A stretch of 64,000 nucleotides of DNA, from assembly GCF_018742245.1 (NCBI RefSeq), contig NZ_CP036132.1, positions 4,025,001 to 4,089,000 of the forward strand. The letters run 5' to 3'. The number at the start of each line of letters is the position of its first letter. The stretch's first letter is position 1. Position numbers and translations under genes: made by a program. The notes beneath the pieces were generated by a model that did not search any database, was not told the DNA's origin, and was given only the letters and a program-made list of their open reading frames with translations. Shown here piece after piece: positions 57,014-64,000 of the stretch. Source of the DNA: Bacillus mycoides (GTDB lineage: Bacteria; Bacillota; Bacilli; Bacillales; Bacillaceae_G).

Positions 57014-58765
57014 TTACTTTTCAATTTCTAATTGATGAATTGCTTCTACCATTTCTGCAAAAGCTGGTGTAACTACATTTACGTTATCTGTTTCTATATC
57101 AACTACAACTAAAGCATATCTTGGGTTTTCATATGGAAAATAACCTGCAAACCAGCGATTCACCTTCTCTCCTTTTCCTGTTTGTGCCGTCCCAGATTTT
57201 CCAGCGACAGTTAGTTGCAACGAACGGAATGCGGTTCCCGTTCCTTTCTCCATCGTTACAACGCCTCTTAACAACTGTTGTAATTTTTTCATCGTTTCAT
57301 AAGAAAGCTGTTTCCCATTTAATTTATGATTTTCAAATATAAAAAAGTCGGTTCCATTTTTATACACTATTTTTTTCACAGCTTTCACTTCCATCTTCTC
57401 TCCACCTCTAGCAATTGTCGCCATCATATTCGCTATAGCTAGAGGTGACACACGTACATCTTTTTGTCCGACCATCGTTTGAGCAATCGCTTTTCTACTA
57501 TCTTTATTTTCTTCGCTCCCCCAAATAACAGCACTCTTTTCTTCTGGCAATTGCTCAAATTCTGGTGTATGAAATACCGAACCTTTCCACCCTACCTTCT
57601 TACTTGCTCCTAAGGCCTCTAAATACGTTTCTAACACATCCCTATCCTTTTGCATTAGTTCATCACCTAATACGGCAAACGTTCGATTACAGCTTCTAGC
57701 AAAGCTTTCCTTAAAGTTTAATGACCCCATCATAACTTGTGGAAGATTTTCACCGTATAAATCCGTATTGCAGTTAAATGTACGATTAAACCGCACCAAA
57801 TTCTCATCAATTACTGCTGCTGCAACTACTGTTTTAAAAACAGACCCCGGAAAATGAGGAGTTAACATTTGATTTTCAAGTGTAGCTTTATATATCCTCC
57901 TATCATTCATCTGTAAAGAAGGCCTACTTACCATTGCTAAAACTTCACTATTCTTTATGTCTAGTAATACTAACCCACCTTTTTTTATTCCATTTTCATC
58001 TATAATCCTCTCTGCTCGTCGTTGCAACGTTTTATGTATTGTTGTTTGAATAGTAACTGGATAAAACGGATTTCCTGGTGAAGTGTATTTCGCCTGTTTC
58101 CCGAAAATCGGTTCTCCCTGTCGATCCACTTGATATAGTACTTTCGCTTCTCCATCAGTCAGTAAAAATTCATCAAATGATTGTTGCAATCCAGAAATAC
58201 CAATTGGCGTTTGTTTCGAAGTTTTTTTCATTTCTCCATAACGCTTTTGAAATTCCTGCTCATTCTCTCCCACATCACCAATTAAATGACTTGCCTCTCC
58301 CGTTTGCTTCAGTCGAACTTCTGCTGCTACAATACCTAAAATATCTAATTGATTTACCTTCTCCATCTGCTCGAGCGTTAATTGAAATGGGATATTCCCC
58401 CTTCGTAATATAAATGCTTGATTCTTATTTTTCATTTGCAGTCTTATTTCTTGTCTCGACACACCAATGATATGCGCAATTTTCTCTAACATGTCATTTT
58501 TTATTTGTAAAAATGGAAAAACAATTAAGACTGGATATTTCTCTTCACCAATTCCCTTACCATTTCGATCTGTAAAATGCCCTCTTCCATTATCTACTGT
58601 AAGTGATTGTGTTCGTTGCGTAACACTTTTTTCAATCAAATTGATATTTCGATCAGTAAAGGATTCCGTATCAATAATCTGTATTTGGATTAAACGACAA
58701 AGTAATAAAAAAATCACACCCATAAAACAAATTAAAACAATTATAATTCTCCGTTTCATTTTCAT
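57014..58765 (-). CDS. pbpI: Penicillin-binding protein PbpI (class B transpeptidase)
   Basis: A 583-residue monofunctional PBP: N-terminal membrane anchor (about 7-28), PBP dimerisation region, then the transpeptidase domain. Ser nucleophile is in PGSVFKTVV, SxN motif in ARSCNRTF, KTG-type motif in GKSGTAQTG. It crosslinks peptidoglycan. In B. subtilis pbpI (yrrR) lies at the same locus and is thought to be a sporulation gene. The ATG at 58765 (MKMKRR) follows GAGGTG, which lies inside a terminator-like hairpin. Confidence 0.92.
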   Translation of the reverse strand: MKMKRRIIIVLICFMGVIFLLLCRLIQIQIIDTESFTDRNINLIEKSVTQRTQSLTVDNGRGHFTDRNGKGIGEEKYPVLIVFPFLQIKNDMLEKIAHIIGVSRQEIRLQMKNKNQAFILRRGNIPFQLTLEQMEKVNQLDILGIVAAEVRLKQTGEASHLIGDVGENEQEFQKRYGEMKKTSKQTPIGISGLQQSFDEFLLTDGEAKVLYQVDRQGEPIFGKQAKYTSPGNPFYPVTIQTTIHKTLQRRAERIIDENGIKKGGLVLLDIKNSEVLAMVSRPSLQMNDRRIYKATLENQMLTPHFPGSVFKTVVAAAVIDENLVRFNRTFNCNTDLYGENLPQVMMGSLNFKESFARSCNRTFAVLGDELMQKDRDVLETYLEALGASKKVGWKGSVFHTPEFEQLPEEKSAVIWGSEENKDSRKAIAQTMVGQKDVRVSPLAIANMMATIARGGEKMEVKAVKKIVYKNGTDFFIFENHKLNGKQLSYETMKKLQQLLRGVVTMEKGTGTAFRSLQLTVAGKSGTAQTGKGEKVNRWFAGYFPYENPRYALVVVDIETDNVNVVTPAFAEMVEAIHQLEIEK

Positions 58766-58804
58766 AAAAAACACCTCGTCTATTGTAGTTTAGACGAGGT
58801 GTTT
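58766..58804 (-). promoter_or_regulatory. Terminator-like hairpin that contains the pbpI Shine-Dalgarno
   Basis: A perfect 14-bp stem (58769-58782 with 58791-58804) has an 8-nt loop. On the minus strand the 3-prime arm contains GAGGTG and is followed by U6 and the pbpI ATG. A possible forespore promoter (GTATA at about 58817-58821, GTCTAAACTA across the loop) would start downstream of the 5-prime arm. Confidence 0.65.
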
Positions 58805-58820
58805 CACCTTTTATACAAAT

Positions 58821-58853
58821 AAAAAATCACTCGTTTTCACACGAGTGATTTTT
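58821..58853 (-). terminator. greA terminator
   Basis: AAAAATCACTCGT/ACGAGTGATTTTT with a 6-nt loop and T-rich tail on the minus strand, directly after the greA stop. Confidence 0.88.
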
Positions 58854-58856
58854 ACG

Positions 58857-59333
58857 TTATTTTACAGAGATAATCTCTACTTGCATTTCTCCGCCCGGTG
58901 TTTGGATTGCTACCTTCTCACCAATTTGCTTACCTAATAAGCTTTTTGCGATTGGAGAATCGTTAGAAATTCTTCCTTCAAATGGATCAGCTTCTGCGCT
59001 ACCTACGATTGTGTACGCTTCTTCGTCTCCACCTGGTAACTCTTTAAATGTTACTGTTTTACCTAATGTTACAACTGTAGACTCTTCACCATTGTCTTCA
59101 ATGATAACCGCATTACGGATCATATTTTCAAGTTGTGTAATGCGTCCTTCTACGAATGCTTGCTCATCTTTCGCTGCATCGTACTCAGAGTTCTCAGAAA
59201 GATCTCCGAAGCTACGTGCGATCTTAATACGCTCTACAACTTCTTTACGTCTTACTGTTTTTAATTGTTCAACTTCGTTCTCTAGTTTTTGCTTACCCTC
59301 TTGCGTCATAGGGTATGTTTTTTCTGTTGCCAT
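58857..59333 (-). CDS. greA: Transcription elongation factor GreA
   Basis: A 158-residue factor: an N-terminal antiparallel coiled coil (about 1-78) carries the acidic tip region [13 protein letters not shown] (about 41-53), and a C-terminal FKBP-like domain follows. It enters the RNA polymerase secondary channel and stimulates cleavage of backtracked RNA. The ATG at 59333 follows AAAGGAGTGG. The open frame 93 nt upstream is the structured leader, not coding. Confidence 0.96.
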   Translation of the reverse strand: MATEKTYPMTQEGKQKLENEVEQLKTVRRKEVVERIKIARSFGDLSENSEYDAAKDEQAFVEGRITQLENMIRNAVIIEDNGEESTVVTLGKTVTFKELPGGDEEAYTIVGSAEADPFEGRISNDSPIAKSLLGKQIGEKVAIQTPGGEMQVEIISVK

Positions 59334-59365
59334 GTTTTCCACTCCTTTTATATACCAATCCCCTG

Positions 59366-59416
59366 AAAAAAAGAGGAGTTCCATATGAAAACTCCTCCGC
59401 TTATATATAGCGGAGG
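59366..59416 (-). promoter_or_regulatory. Attenuator-like structure in the greA leader
   Basis: On the minus strand two mutually exclusive hairpins are possible. CCTCCGCT/AGCGGAGG (59394-59401 with 59409-59416) shares GAGG with GAGGAGTT/AACTCCTC (59373-59380 with 59390-59397). The second is followed by seven U, an intrinsic terminator 33 bp before greA. A third element AACTCC (59439-59444) can also pair with GGAGTT. Confidence 0.65.
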
Positions 59417-59519
59417 TTTCTAGCACACGTGCACTAGTGGAGTTGTCACATACAACCCCTTATTCTCCAATTCTTCCTTATATAAAGAAGGTATGTATGG
59501 AAAGTTGATATAAATATGC

Positions 59520-59585
59520 CCTCACCTATTGGTAGGTGAGGTTTCATGTTTCATTGTATTCGATAAGAAGGGAAAAAATCCCTTC
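59520..59585 (-). other. Hairpins downstream of udk
   Basis: CCTCACCTA/TAGGTGAGG (59520-59541, 4-nt loop) and GAAGGGA/TCCCTTC (59567-59585, 5-nt loop) lie between udk and greA. Neither has a strong U run on the minus strand. They may be weak terminators for udk or part of the greA leader. The 277-bp gap holds no gene that I see. Confidence 0.5.
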
Positions 59586-59610
59586 CTAACGTATATCTTT
59601 TACTATGCTA

Positions 59611-60249
59611 TTACAAATTTACTTTTTGTTCAAGAATTGTTGCAATTTTTGTAACCATAATATCAATTGCAACATGGTTTTGTCCACCTTCAGGGATAAT
59701 AATATCCGCAAATTTCTTAGAAGGCTCAATAAATTGATTATGCATTGGTCGTACAACGTTTACGTATTGGTCAATAACTGAATCCATTGTACGACCGCGC
59801 TCTTCAATATCGCGCTGCATGCGGCGTAAAATACGAAGGTCCGCATCTGTATCAACGAACACCTTAATATCCATTAACTCACAAAGACGTGGGTCTTCTA
59901 AAATAAGAATTCCTTCTAAAATAATTACATCTTTCGGCTCAACTGGAATAATTTTTTCTGAACGCGTATGCAATGTATAGTCATATATAGGCTTTTCCAC
60001 TTGCTCATATGCAAGCAACTGCTGCAAATGGTCAATTAACAAATCATTATCAAACGCTAACGGATGATCGTAATTTGTTTTTAAACGTTCTTCCATTGGT
60101 AAATGGCTTTGATCTTTGTAATAATAATCTTGCTCCAAGATTAAAATGGAATGACCTTTAAAATGGTCAAAAATCGCTTTCGTTACACTTGTTTTTCCTG
60201 ATCCTGAACCACCAGCGATTCCAATTACAACAGGCTTATTCGTCCCCAT
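59611..60249 (-). CDS. udk: Uridine kinase
   Basis: A 212-residue kinase with P-loop GGSGSGKT (13-20) and the uridine kinase motifs [26 protein letters not shown] and [17 protein letters not shown]. It phosphorylates uridine and cytidine in nucleoside salvage. It follows trhP2 by 17 bp. Confidence 0.96.
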   Translation of the reverse strand: MGTNKPVVIGIAGGSGSGKTSVTKAIFDHFKGHSILILEQDYYYKDQSHLPMEERLKTNYDHPLAFDNDLLIDHLQQLLAYEQVEKPIYDYTLHTRSEKIIPVEPKDVIILEGILILEDPRLCELMDIKVFVDTDADLRILRRMQRDIEERGRTMDSVIDQYVNVVRPMHNQFIEPSKKFADIIIPEGGQNHVAIDIMVTKIATILEQKVNL

Positions 60250-60266
60250 TCGACTACCACTCTTTC

Positions 60267-61547
60267 TTATTGAAGTATGTTTTTGCGCATCATATTATTC
60301 ACATACACTGGTTGATCCACTTTGAATTTCACGATTTGCAACGGATGTCTCGCTGCATCTAATTCGTTTCCATCCTCATCCCAAATTTTCTCCACCGTCT
60401 GCGTAAAGTTTTCTATTTCTGGCCCAAAGAACTCCACTTCATGTCCTGGTTTGAAGTGATTACGTTGCTCAAGCGTTACGATGCCCGTTTCTTCATTATA
60501 ATCTAACACTAAACCAGCAAAATCATACGTTGTTTTCTTACTATGATTTCCAAACATTTGCTCTTGATGTCCTGGAACCCCTTCAAAGAATGCAGGAGCT
60601 GTATCACGATTTGCACATTTATCAAGTTCATCTAACCATTCTTGTTTAAACTCAAAGTTATCCGGATCCGCACAATACGCATCAATTACTTTACGATATA
60701 CAGTTGCTACAGTCGCTACGTAATGGATAGATTTCATACGTCCTTCAACTTTTAAGCTATCAATTCCAATTTCAATCATTTTCGGAATGGATAAGATTAA
60801 ATTTAAATCTTTTGGGCTCATCGCAAAGTGAGCATCTTCTTCTTGGAATAGAGGAAGCTCTTTTGCATCTTTATGTTGTGATACCGTTTGAACTAAATCA
60901 TAATCCCAGCGGCAAGATTGACAACAACCACCACGGTTAGAGTCACGCGCTGTCATATGGTTACTTAATGTACATCTCCCTGAATACGCGATACACATTG
61001 CACCATGGACGAATGCTTCAATTTCAATATCAACTTTTTCTTTAATTTCTTTCATTTCTTCATAGCTTGCTTCACGAGCTAATACAAGACGATGTAAACC
61101 TTCTTCTTTCCAATACTGTGCTGCTTTCCAGTTGGATAGTGATTGTTGTGTACTTAAATGCACCTCAACAGAAGGCGCTACACGTTTACATGTCTCAATA
61201 ATAAGCGGATCGGCAACGATAATTCCCGTTACGCCAGCTTTTTCAATCCCTTTTAAATATTCCTCTAGCCCATCCATATTTTCATTATGTGCAAAAATAT
61301 TTGTTGTTACGTATATTTTTGCTCCATATTTCTTTGCAAATTCAACGCCTTCTGCCATGTCTTCCAGCGTAAAGTTACCTGCATTAGAACGAAGACCAAA
61401 TTCTTGTCCACCTAAATATACAGCATCTGCCCCATAATGGATAGCTACTTTTAATTTTTCTAAGTTACCCGCAGGGATTAACAGTTCAGGTTTTTTCACA
61501 ATAACGCGTTTGCCATCGATCACCCGTGAAATTTCTTGTACAGTCAT
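60267..61547 (-). CDS. trhP2: tRNA 5-hydroxyuridine synthesis protein TrhP2 (U32 peptidase family)
   Basis: A 426-residue U32 family protein with [26 protein letters not shown] split motifs, the Cys cluster [11 protein letters not shown]...CCQSCRWDY (likely iron-sulfur) and a C-terminal extension. In B. subtilis YrrO/YrrN make 5-hydroxyuridine at tRNA position 34 using prephenate, independently of oxygen. It pairs with trhP1 upstream (18-bp gap). Confidence 0.9.
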   Translation of the reverse strand: MTVQEISRVIDGKRVIVKKPELLIPAGNLEKLKVAIHYGADAVYLGGQEFGLRSNAGNFTLEDMAEGVEFAKKYGAKIYVTTNIFAHNENMDGLEEYLKGIEKAGVTGIIVADPLIIETCKRVAPSVEVHLSTQQSLSNWKAAQYWKEEGLHRLVLAREASYEEMKEIKEKVDIEIEAFVHGAMCIAYSGRCTLSNHMTARDSNRGGCCQSCRWDYDLVQTVSQHKDAKELPLFQEEDAHFAMSPKDLNLILSIPKMIEIGIDSLKVEGRMKSIHYVATVATVYRKVIDAYCADPDNFEFKQEWLDELDKCANRDTAPAFFEGVPGHQEQMFGNHSKKTTYDFAGLVLDYNEETGIVTLEQRNHFKPGHEVEFFGPEIENFTQTVEKIWDEDGNELDAARHPLQIVKFKVDQPVYVNNMMRKNILQ

Positions 61548-61565
61548 TTCCTACACCCTCCTCGT

Positions 61566-62495
61566 TTAGTAAACCGTTTCTTTAAAGAAGAATCCTGTAT
61601 CTAACGGACGATTTACCGGTTGTATTTCTTCTATCTCTTTCAATAAATCATCTTTCACGTCATAATACGCATCACGATCTTCTACACATAAATCAATCGC
61701 CTTACGATATTTCTTCGTTACTTCAATAATGTATTCAGAACTTTTTAGGACACCATCAATTTTTAAGCTATCGACTTCAGCATCGATTAGTTCCTCTAAC
61801 TCATCGATGAAACAAATATCATTTGGACTCATAATGTGAGTACCGTTTTCATCTTCATAAATTGGATATTTGTTATTACGTTCTGGGTCGTATAAGAACA
61901 TATTCTCTTCATACTTTTTCTTTTCGATGTCGAGATTACGCCCTTGATACTCAAAGTAGTTTCCTACTAGTGAACGCTTCGATTGGAACATGCAAGTCAT
62001 ACCGTGAATTTGTACTTCAAGTTCCACTTCAGCATTTTCTTTTAATTCAGCAATTTCATCTAAGCTAAGCTCACGAGCTAATACAGCGCGTTTCGCGCCT
62101 CTTTGCCCCCAATAGTTACAAGTAAACCAGTTTGTCGCTGTCGTTTCTGTATTCCAGTGAAGTTGCATGTTTGGTGCAACTTCACGAACAGCCATTAATA
62201 CCGCTGGATCTCCGAAAACAATCGCATCTACATTTACCTCATTTAAAAAGGCAACGTAGTCCGTTAATTCTTCCACTTTATCATTATGAAACATCGCATT
62301 CATTGCAACGTATACTTTCACACCATTTTCATGTGCAATGTTTACAGCTTGTTTCACATCTTCACGTGAAAACTCTCCTGCCAAACGTAAACCAAACTTT
62401 TGTTCACCAACCATTACTGCATCTGCCCCTGCTTTCACAAGAGGTTCAATATCCGCCACCGCTCTAGGCGTTACTAACAATTCAGGTTTCTTCAT
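61566..62495 (-). CDS. trhP1: tRNA 5-hydroxyuridine synthesis protein TrhP1 (U32 peptidase family)
   Basis: A 309-residue U32 family protein, shorter than TrhP2. Visible features are KPELLVTPRAVADIEPLVKAG split, MFHNDKVEEL, and IHGMTCMFQSKRSLVGNYF with conserved Cys. It acts with TrhP2 before TrmR methylates the product. It starts 7 bp after trmR ends. Confidence 0.9.
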   Translation of the reverse strand: MKKPELLVTPRAVADIEPLVKAGADAVMVGEQKFGLRLAGEFSREDVKQAVNIAHENGVKVYVAMNAMFHNDKVEELTDYVAFLNEVNVDAIVFGDPAVLMAVREVAPNMQLHWNTETTATNWFTCNYWGQRGAKRAVLARELSLDEIAELKENAEVELEVQIHGMTCMFQSKRSLVGNYFEYQGRNLDIEKKKYEENMFLYDPERNNKYPIYEDENGTHIMSPNDICFIDELEELIDAEVDSLKIDGVLKSSEYIIEVTKKYRKAIDLCVEDRDAYYDVKDDLLKEIEEIQPVNRPLDTGFFFKETVY

Positions 62496-62502
62496 ACTTT
62501 TG

Positions 62503-63144
62503 TCACCCTCTCTTTTTACTTACAGCCACTCCATCGCCAATTGGGAAAATCGTTGTATCATATCCTTCATGGTTCATAAGCCATTCATTGTACGTCTTAA
62601 TACGACGAATCAAACCACGCGTACGTCTATTTTCAATTTTCTCTTTTGTCGTCACAAGACCATGGTACATAACGTTATCTGAAATAATAACGCCACCAGG
62701 ATTTAATAACGGTTCGTATAAGTCAAAAAAGCGACGATACTGCCCTTTCGCTGCATCAATAAAAATAACATCAAATGTTCCATGTTCTTTCACTTGTTCG
62801 CCCGTTTCTAAAGCATCACCGTAAATAACAGAAATACGTTCTGTTACCGAGGAACATTCTATATATTCAAGTGCCTTTTCATATCGTTCACGATTGCGCT
62901 CTACTGTCACAATGCGAGAGTTCGGAATAGCTTGCATCATACGAATACTAGAATAACCGATTGCTGTTCCAAGTTCTAAAATACTTTCCGGTCCAATTAA
63001 ACGTAAAAATTGCAGCATAAACTCCATTCCAAGTCGATCCATAATCGGCACATGGTTTTCAGTTGCATACTCTTCCATTTCAAGAATTAATTTATCTTTT
63101 GGATCAATAAATGATAATAGGTACTCGTTAACTGCATCCTCCAT
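62503..63144 (-). CDS. trmR: tRNA 5-hydroxyuridine methyltransferase TrmR
   Basis: A 213-residue O-methyltransferase of the caffeoyl-CoA-OMT-like fold, with SILELGTAIGYSSIRM (SAM loop), the metal-binding IFIDAAKGQY and VIISDNVMYHG. B. subtilis TrmR (YrrM) makes 5-methoxyuridine from 5-hydroxyuridine in tRNA. Leads the trmR-trhP1-trhP2-udk series; ATG follows AAGGAGG. Confidence 0.92.
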   Translation of the reverse strand: MEDAVNEYLLSFIDPKDKLILEMEEYATENHVPIMDRLGMEFMLQFLRLIGPESILELGTAIGYSSIRMMQAIPNSRIVTVERNRERYEKALEYIECSSVTERISVIYGDALETGEQVKEHGTFDVIFIDAAKGQYRRFFDLYEPLLNPGGVIISDNVMYHGLVTTKEKIENRRTRGLIRRIKTYNEWLMNHEGYDTTIFPIGDGVAVSKKRG

Positions 63145-63221
63145 AATTGGTCCTCCTTATTTACATGGAGAAGTGCCTCTATGACGCGTCAACCTTTGTC
63201 TTTTCACACATAGAATGCAAT

Positions 63222-63254
63222 AAAAATACAAGCCAGTTTCACCCTTAGCTTGTA
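63222..63254 (-). terminator. Second terminator-like hairpin in the mltG-trmR gap
   Basis: TACAAGC/GCTTGTA (63227-63233 with 63248-63254) with a 14-nt loop and U5 on the minus strand, 83 bp upstream of trmR. Confidence 0.5.
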
Positions 63255-63316
63255 CGTCCCGTTTTGATATTAAAAACGATTCTTCTGCCAGTTTTTAACC
63301 CGATATATTTTACCAC

Positions 63317-63353
63317 AAAAAAGAGGGATGTGCGACCTTTTTCGCTACCCCTC
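63317..63353 (-). terminator. mltG terminator
   Basis: GAGGG...GCG/CGC...CCCTC stem with an inner asymmetric bulge (63323-63353) and U6 on the minus strand, just after the mltG stop. Confidence 0.7.
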
Positions 63354-63359
63354 CCGATT

Positions 63360-64000
63360 TCATTGTTTTTTCGTAATGTATTTTTGCTTTAATGCATTAT
63401 GTTCTTCTAATGTTTTCGCATAATACACTTCACCACTTGGTGCAGCTAAGAAATAATAATAATCTGTTTGCGCAGGATCTAACGCTGCTTCCACTGAATG
63501 TTTACCAGAGTTTGCAATCGGTCCAACTGGCAACCCTTTCACAACATACGTATTGTACGGTGAGTTTACTTTCAAGTCTTCGTATAATACACGTTGTTTA
63601 TGCTTTCCAAGCGCGTATAGTACCGTCGGATCCGTTTGAAGCGGCATACCTTTCGCTAAACGATTATAGAAAACACTAGAGATTTTCTGGCGATCTGTAA
63701 AGCCAGTGGCCTCTTCTTCAATAAGTGAAGACAACGTGAGAAGTTGATGAACATCCCAGTTCTTCGCTTTCATTTTCGCCTCATTTTGAACAATAATTGC
63801 ATTTGTTTTCTCAAGCATCGGGATTACAATTTCTTCTAATTTCGTATCCTTTTTATAGAAAGAATACGTTGCTGGATATAAGTATCCTTCTAGTGGATAT
63901 TTAATGTTACTATCAAAAATTTTATCCGTTAATAGCTTCGGATACTTTTGCTGCATTTTTTGAATAAATGCTTTATCGTTTAATTGACGCACAACATCAT
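63360..64000 (-). CDS. mltG: Endolytic transglycosylase MltG, C-terminal part (cut by window end)
   Basis: The frame runs to the window end, so the N-terminal anchor is missing. The YceG domain is clear, with LSSLIEEEATGFTDRQKISSV containing the catalytic Glu. YNRLAKGMPLQTDPTVLYALG and NSPYNTYVVKGLPVGPIANSG follow. MltG cuts nascent glycan strands and so sets their length. Matches B. subtilis yrrL next to yrrM. Confidence 0.92.
   Translation of the reverse strand, partial: DVVRQLNDKAFIQKMQQKYPKLLTDKIFDSNIKYPLEGYLYPATYSFYKKDTKLEEIVIPMLEKTNAIIVQNEAKMKAKNWDVHQLLTLSSLIEEEATGFTDRQKISSVFYNRLAKGMPLQTDPTVLYALGKHKQRVLYEDLKVNSPYNTYVVKGLPVGPIANSGKHSVEAALDPAQTDYYYFLAAPSGEVYYAKTLEEHNALKQKYITKKQ

Noticed and set aside
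59401..59460. Riboswitch or T-box in the greA leader
   Set aside because: No specifier loop, T-box sequence or known aptamer signature is present; only the competing hairpins can be supported.

Overview
The window is AT-rich chromosomal DNA of a spore-forming, competence-gene-bearing Firmicute. Protein sequences, gene order and regulatory signals (CIRCE, T-box, Fur, CodY-like, DnaA boxes, low-GC ribosome-binding sites with frequent TTG/GTG starts) point to the Bacillus cereus group. I saw no rRNA, tRNA, CRISPR array, insertion sequence or prophage. Two long stretches, about 1-26.5 kb and 49-64 kb, follow the order I remember for Bacillus subtilis. The middle (about 26.5-49 kb) is a mosaic of accessory metabolic, secretion and uptake genes.

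Left block (1-12.3 kb, minus strand): gpr-yqxA-lepA, an inserted HxlR-type regulator, then the heat-shock operon hrcA-grpE-dnaK-dnaJ behind a perfect CIRCE operator, followed by prmA-rsmE-mtaB. Next come rpsT (plus), holA, yqzM (plus) and the DNA-uptake operon comEA-comEB-comEC with divergent comER. After these lies the cluster yqeG-yqeH-aroE-yhbY-nadD-yqeK-rsfS-yqeM, which covers ribosome maturation, NAD and shikimate metabolism. The replication-checkpoint gene sda, with DnaA boxes, then psd and an uninterrupted sigK complete the block.

Middle block (26.5-49 kb): a 76-residue Cys-containing basic protein has an elaborate leader (promoter, 13-codon leader ORF, strong hairpin and a possible pseudoknot masking its Shine-Dalgarno). 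It is followed by a decayed gene, a small alarmone synthetase, a PhoP-box-controlled alkaline phosphatase, a lipoprotein hydrolase, DoxX proteins and a TolB-like secreted protein. A large Vpr-like subtilase has a CodY-like box. A phenylalanine hydroxylase/pterin dehydratase pair sits behind two tandem tyrosine-type T-boxes. The block continues with catDE and a divergent XRE-cupin regulator, GNAT enzymes, and a Fur-regulated siderophore-type ABC transporter ending in an ankyrin-repeat gene.

Right block (49-64 kb): yrhC, adhE with two Rex/Fnr-type palindromes, and the methionine-to-cysteine operon yrrT-mtnN-mccA-mccB. Then come yrzA, yrrS, pbpI, greA, udk and the tRNA hydroxyuridine genes trhP2-trhP1-trmR, with mltG cut by the window end. 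The non-coding parts here are notable: an attenuator-like structure precedes greA, and a terminator-like hairpin swallows the pbpI Shine-Dalgarno.

The most interesting candidates for undescribed regulation are the leader of the 76-residue protein (26,520-26,905), the greA leader, the pbpI hairpin, and the short mini-ORF overlapping the comEC start. All are read directly from sequence; their function is inference.
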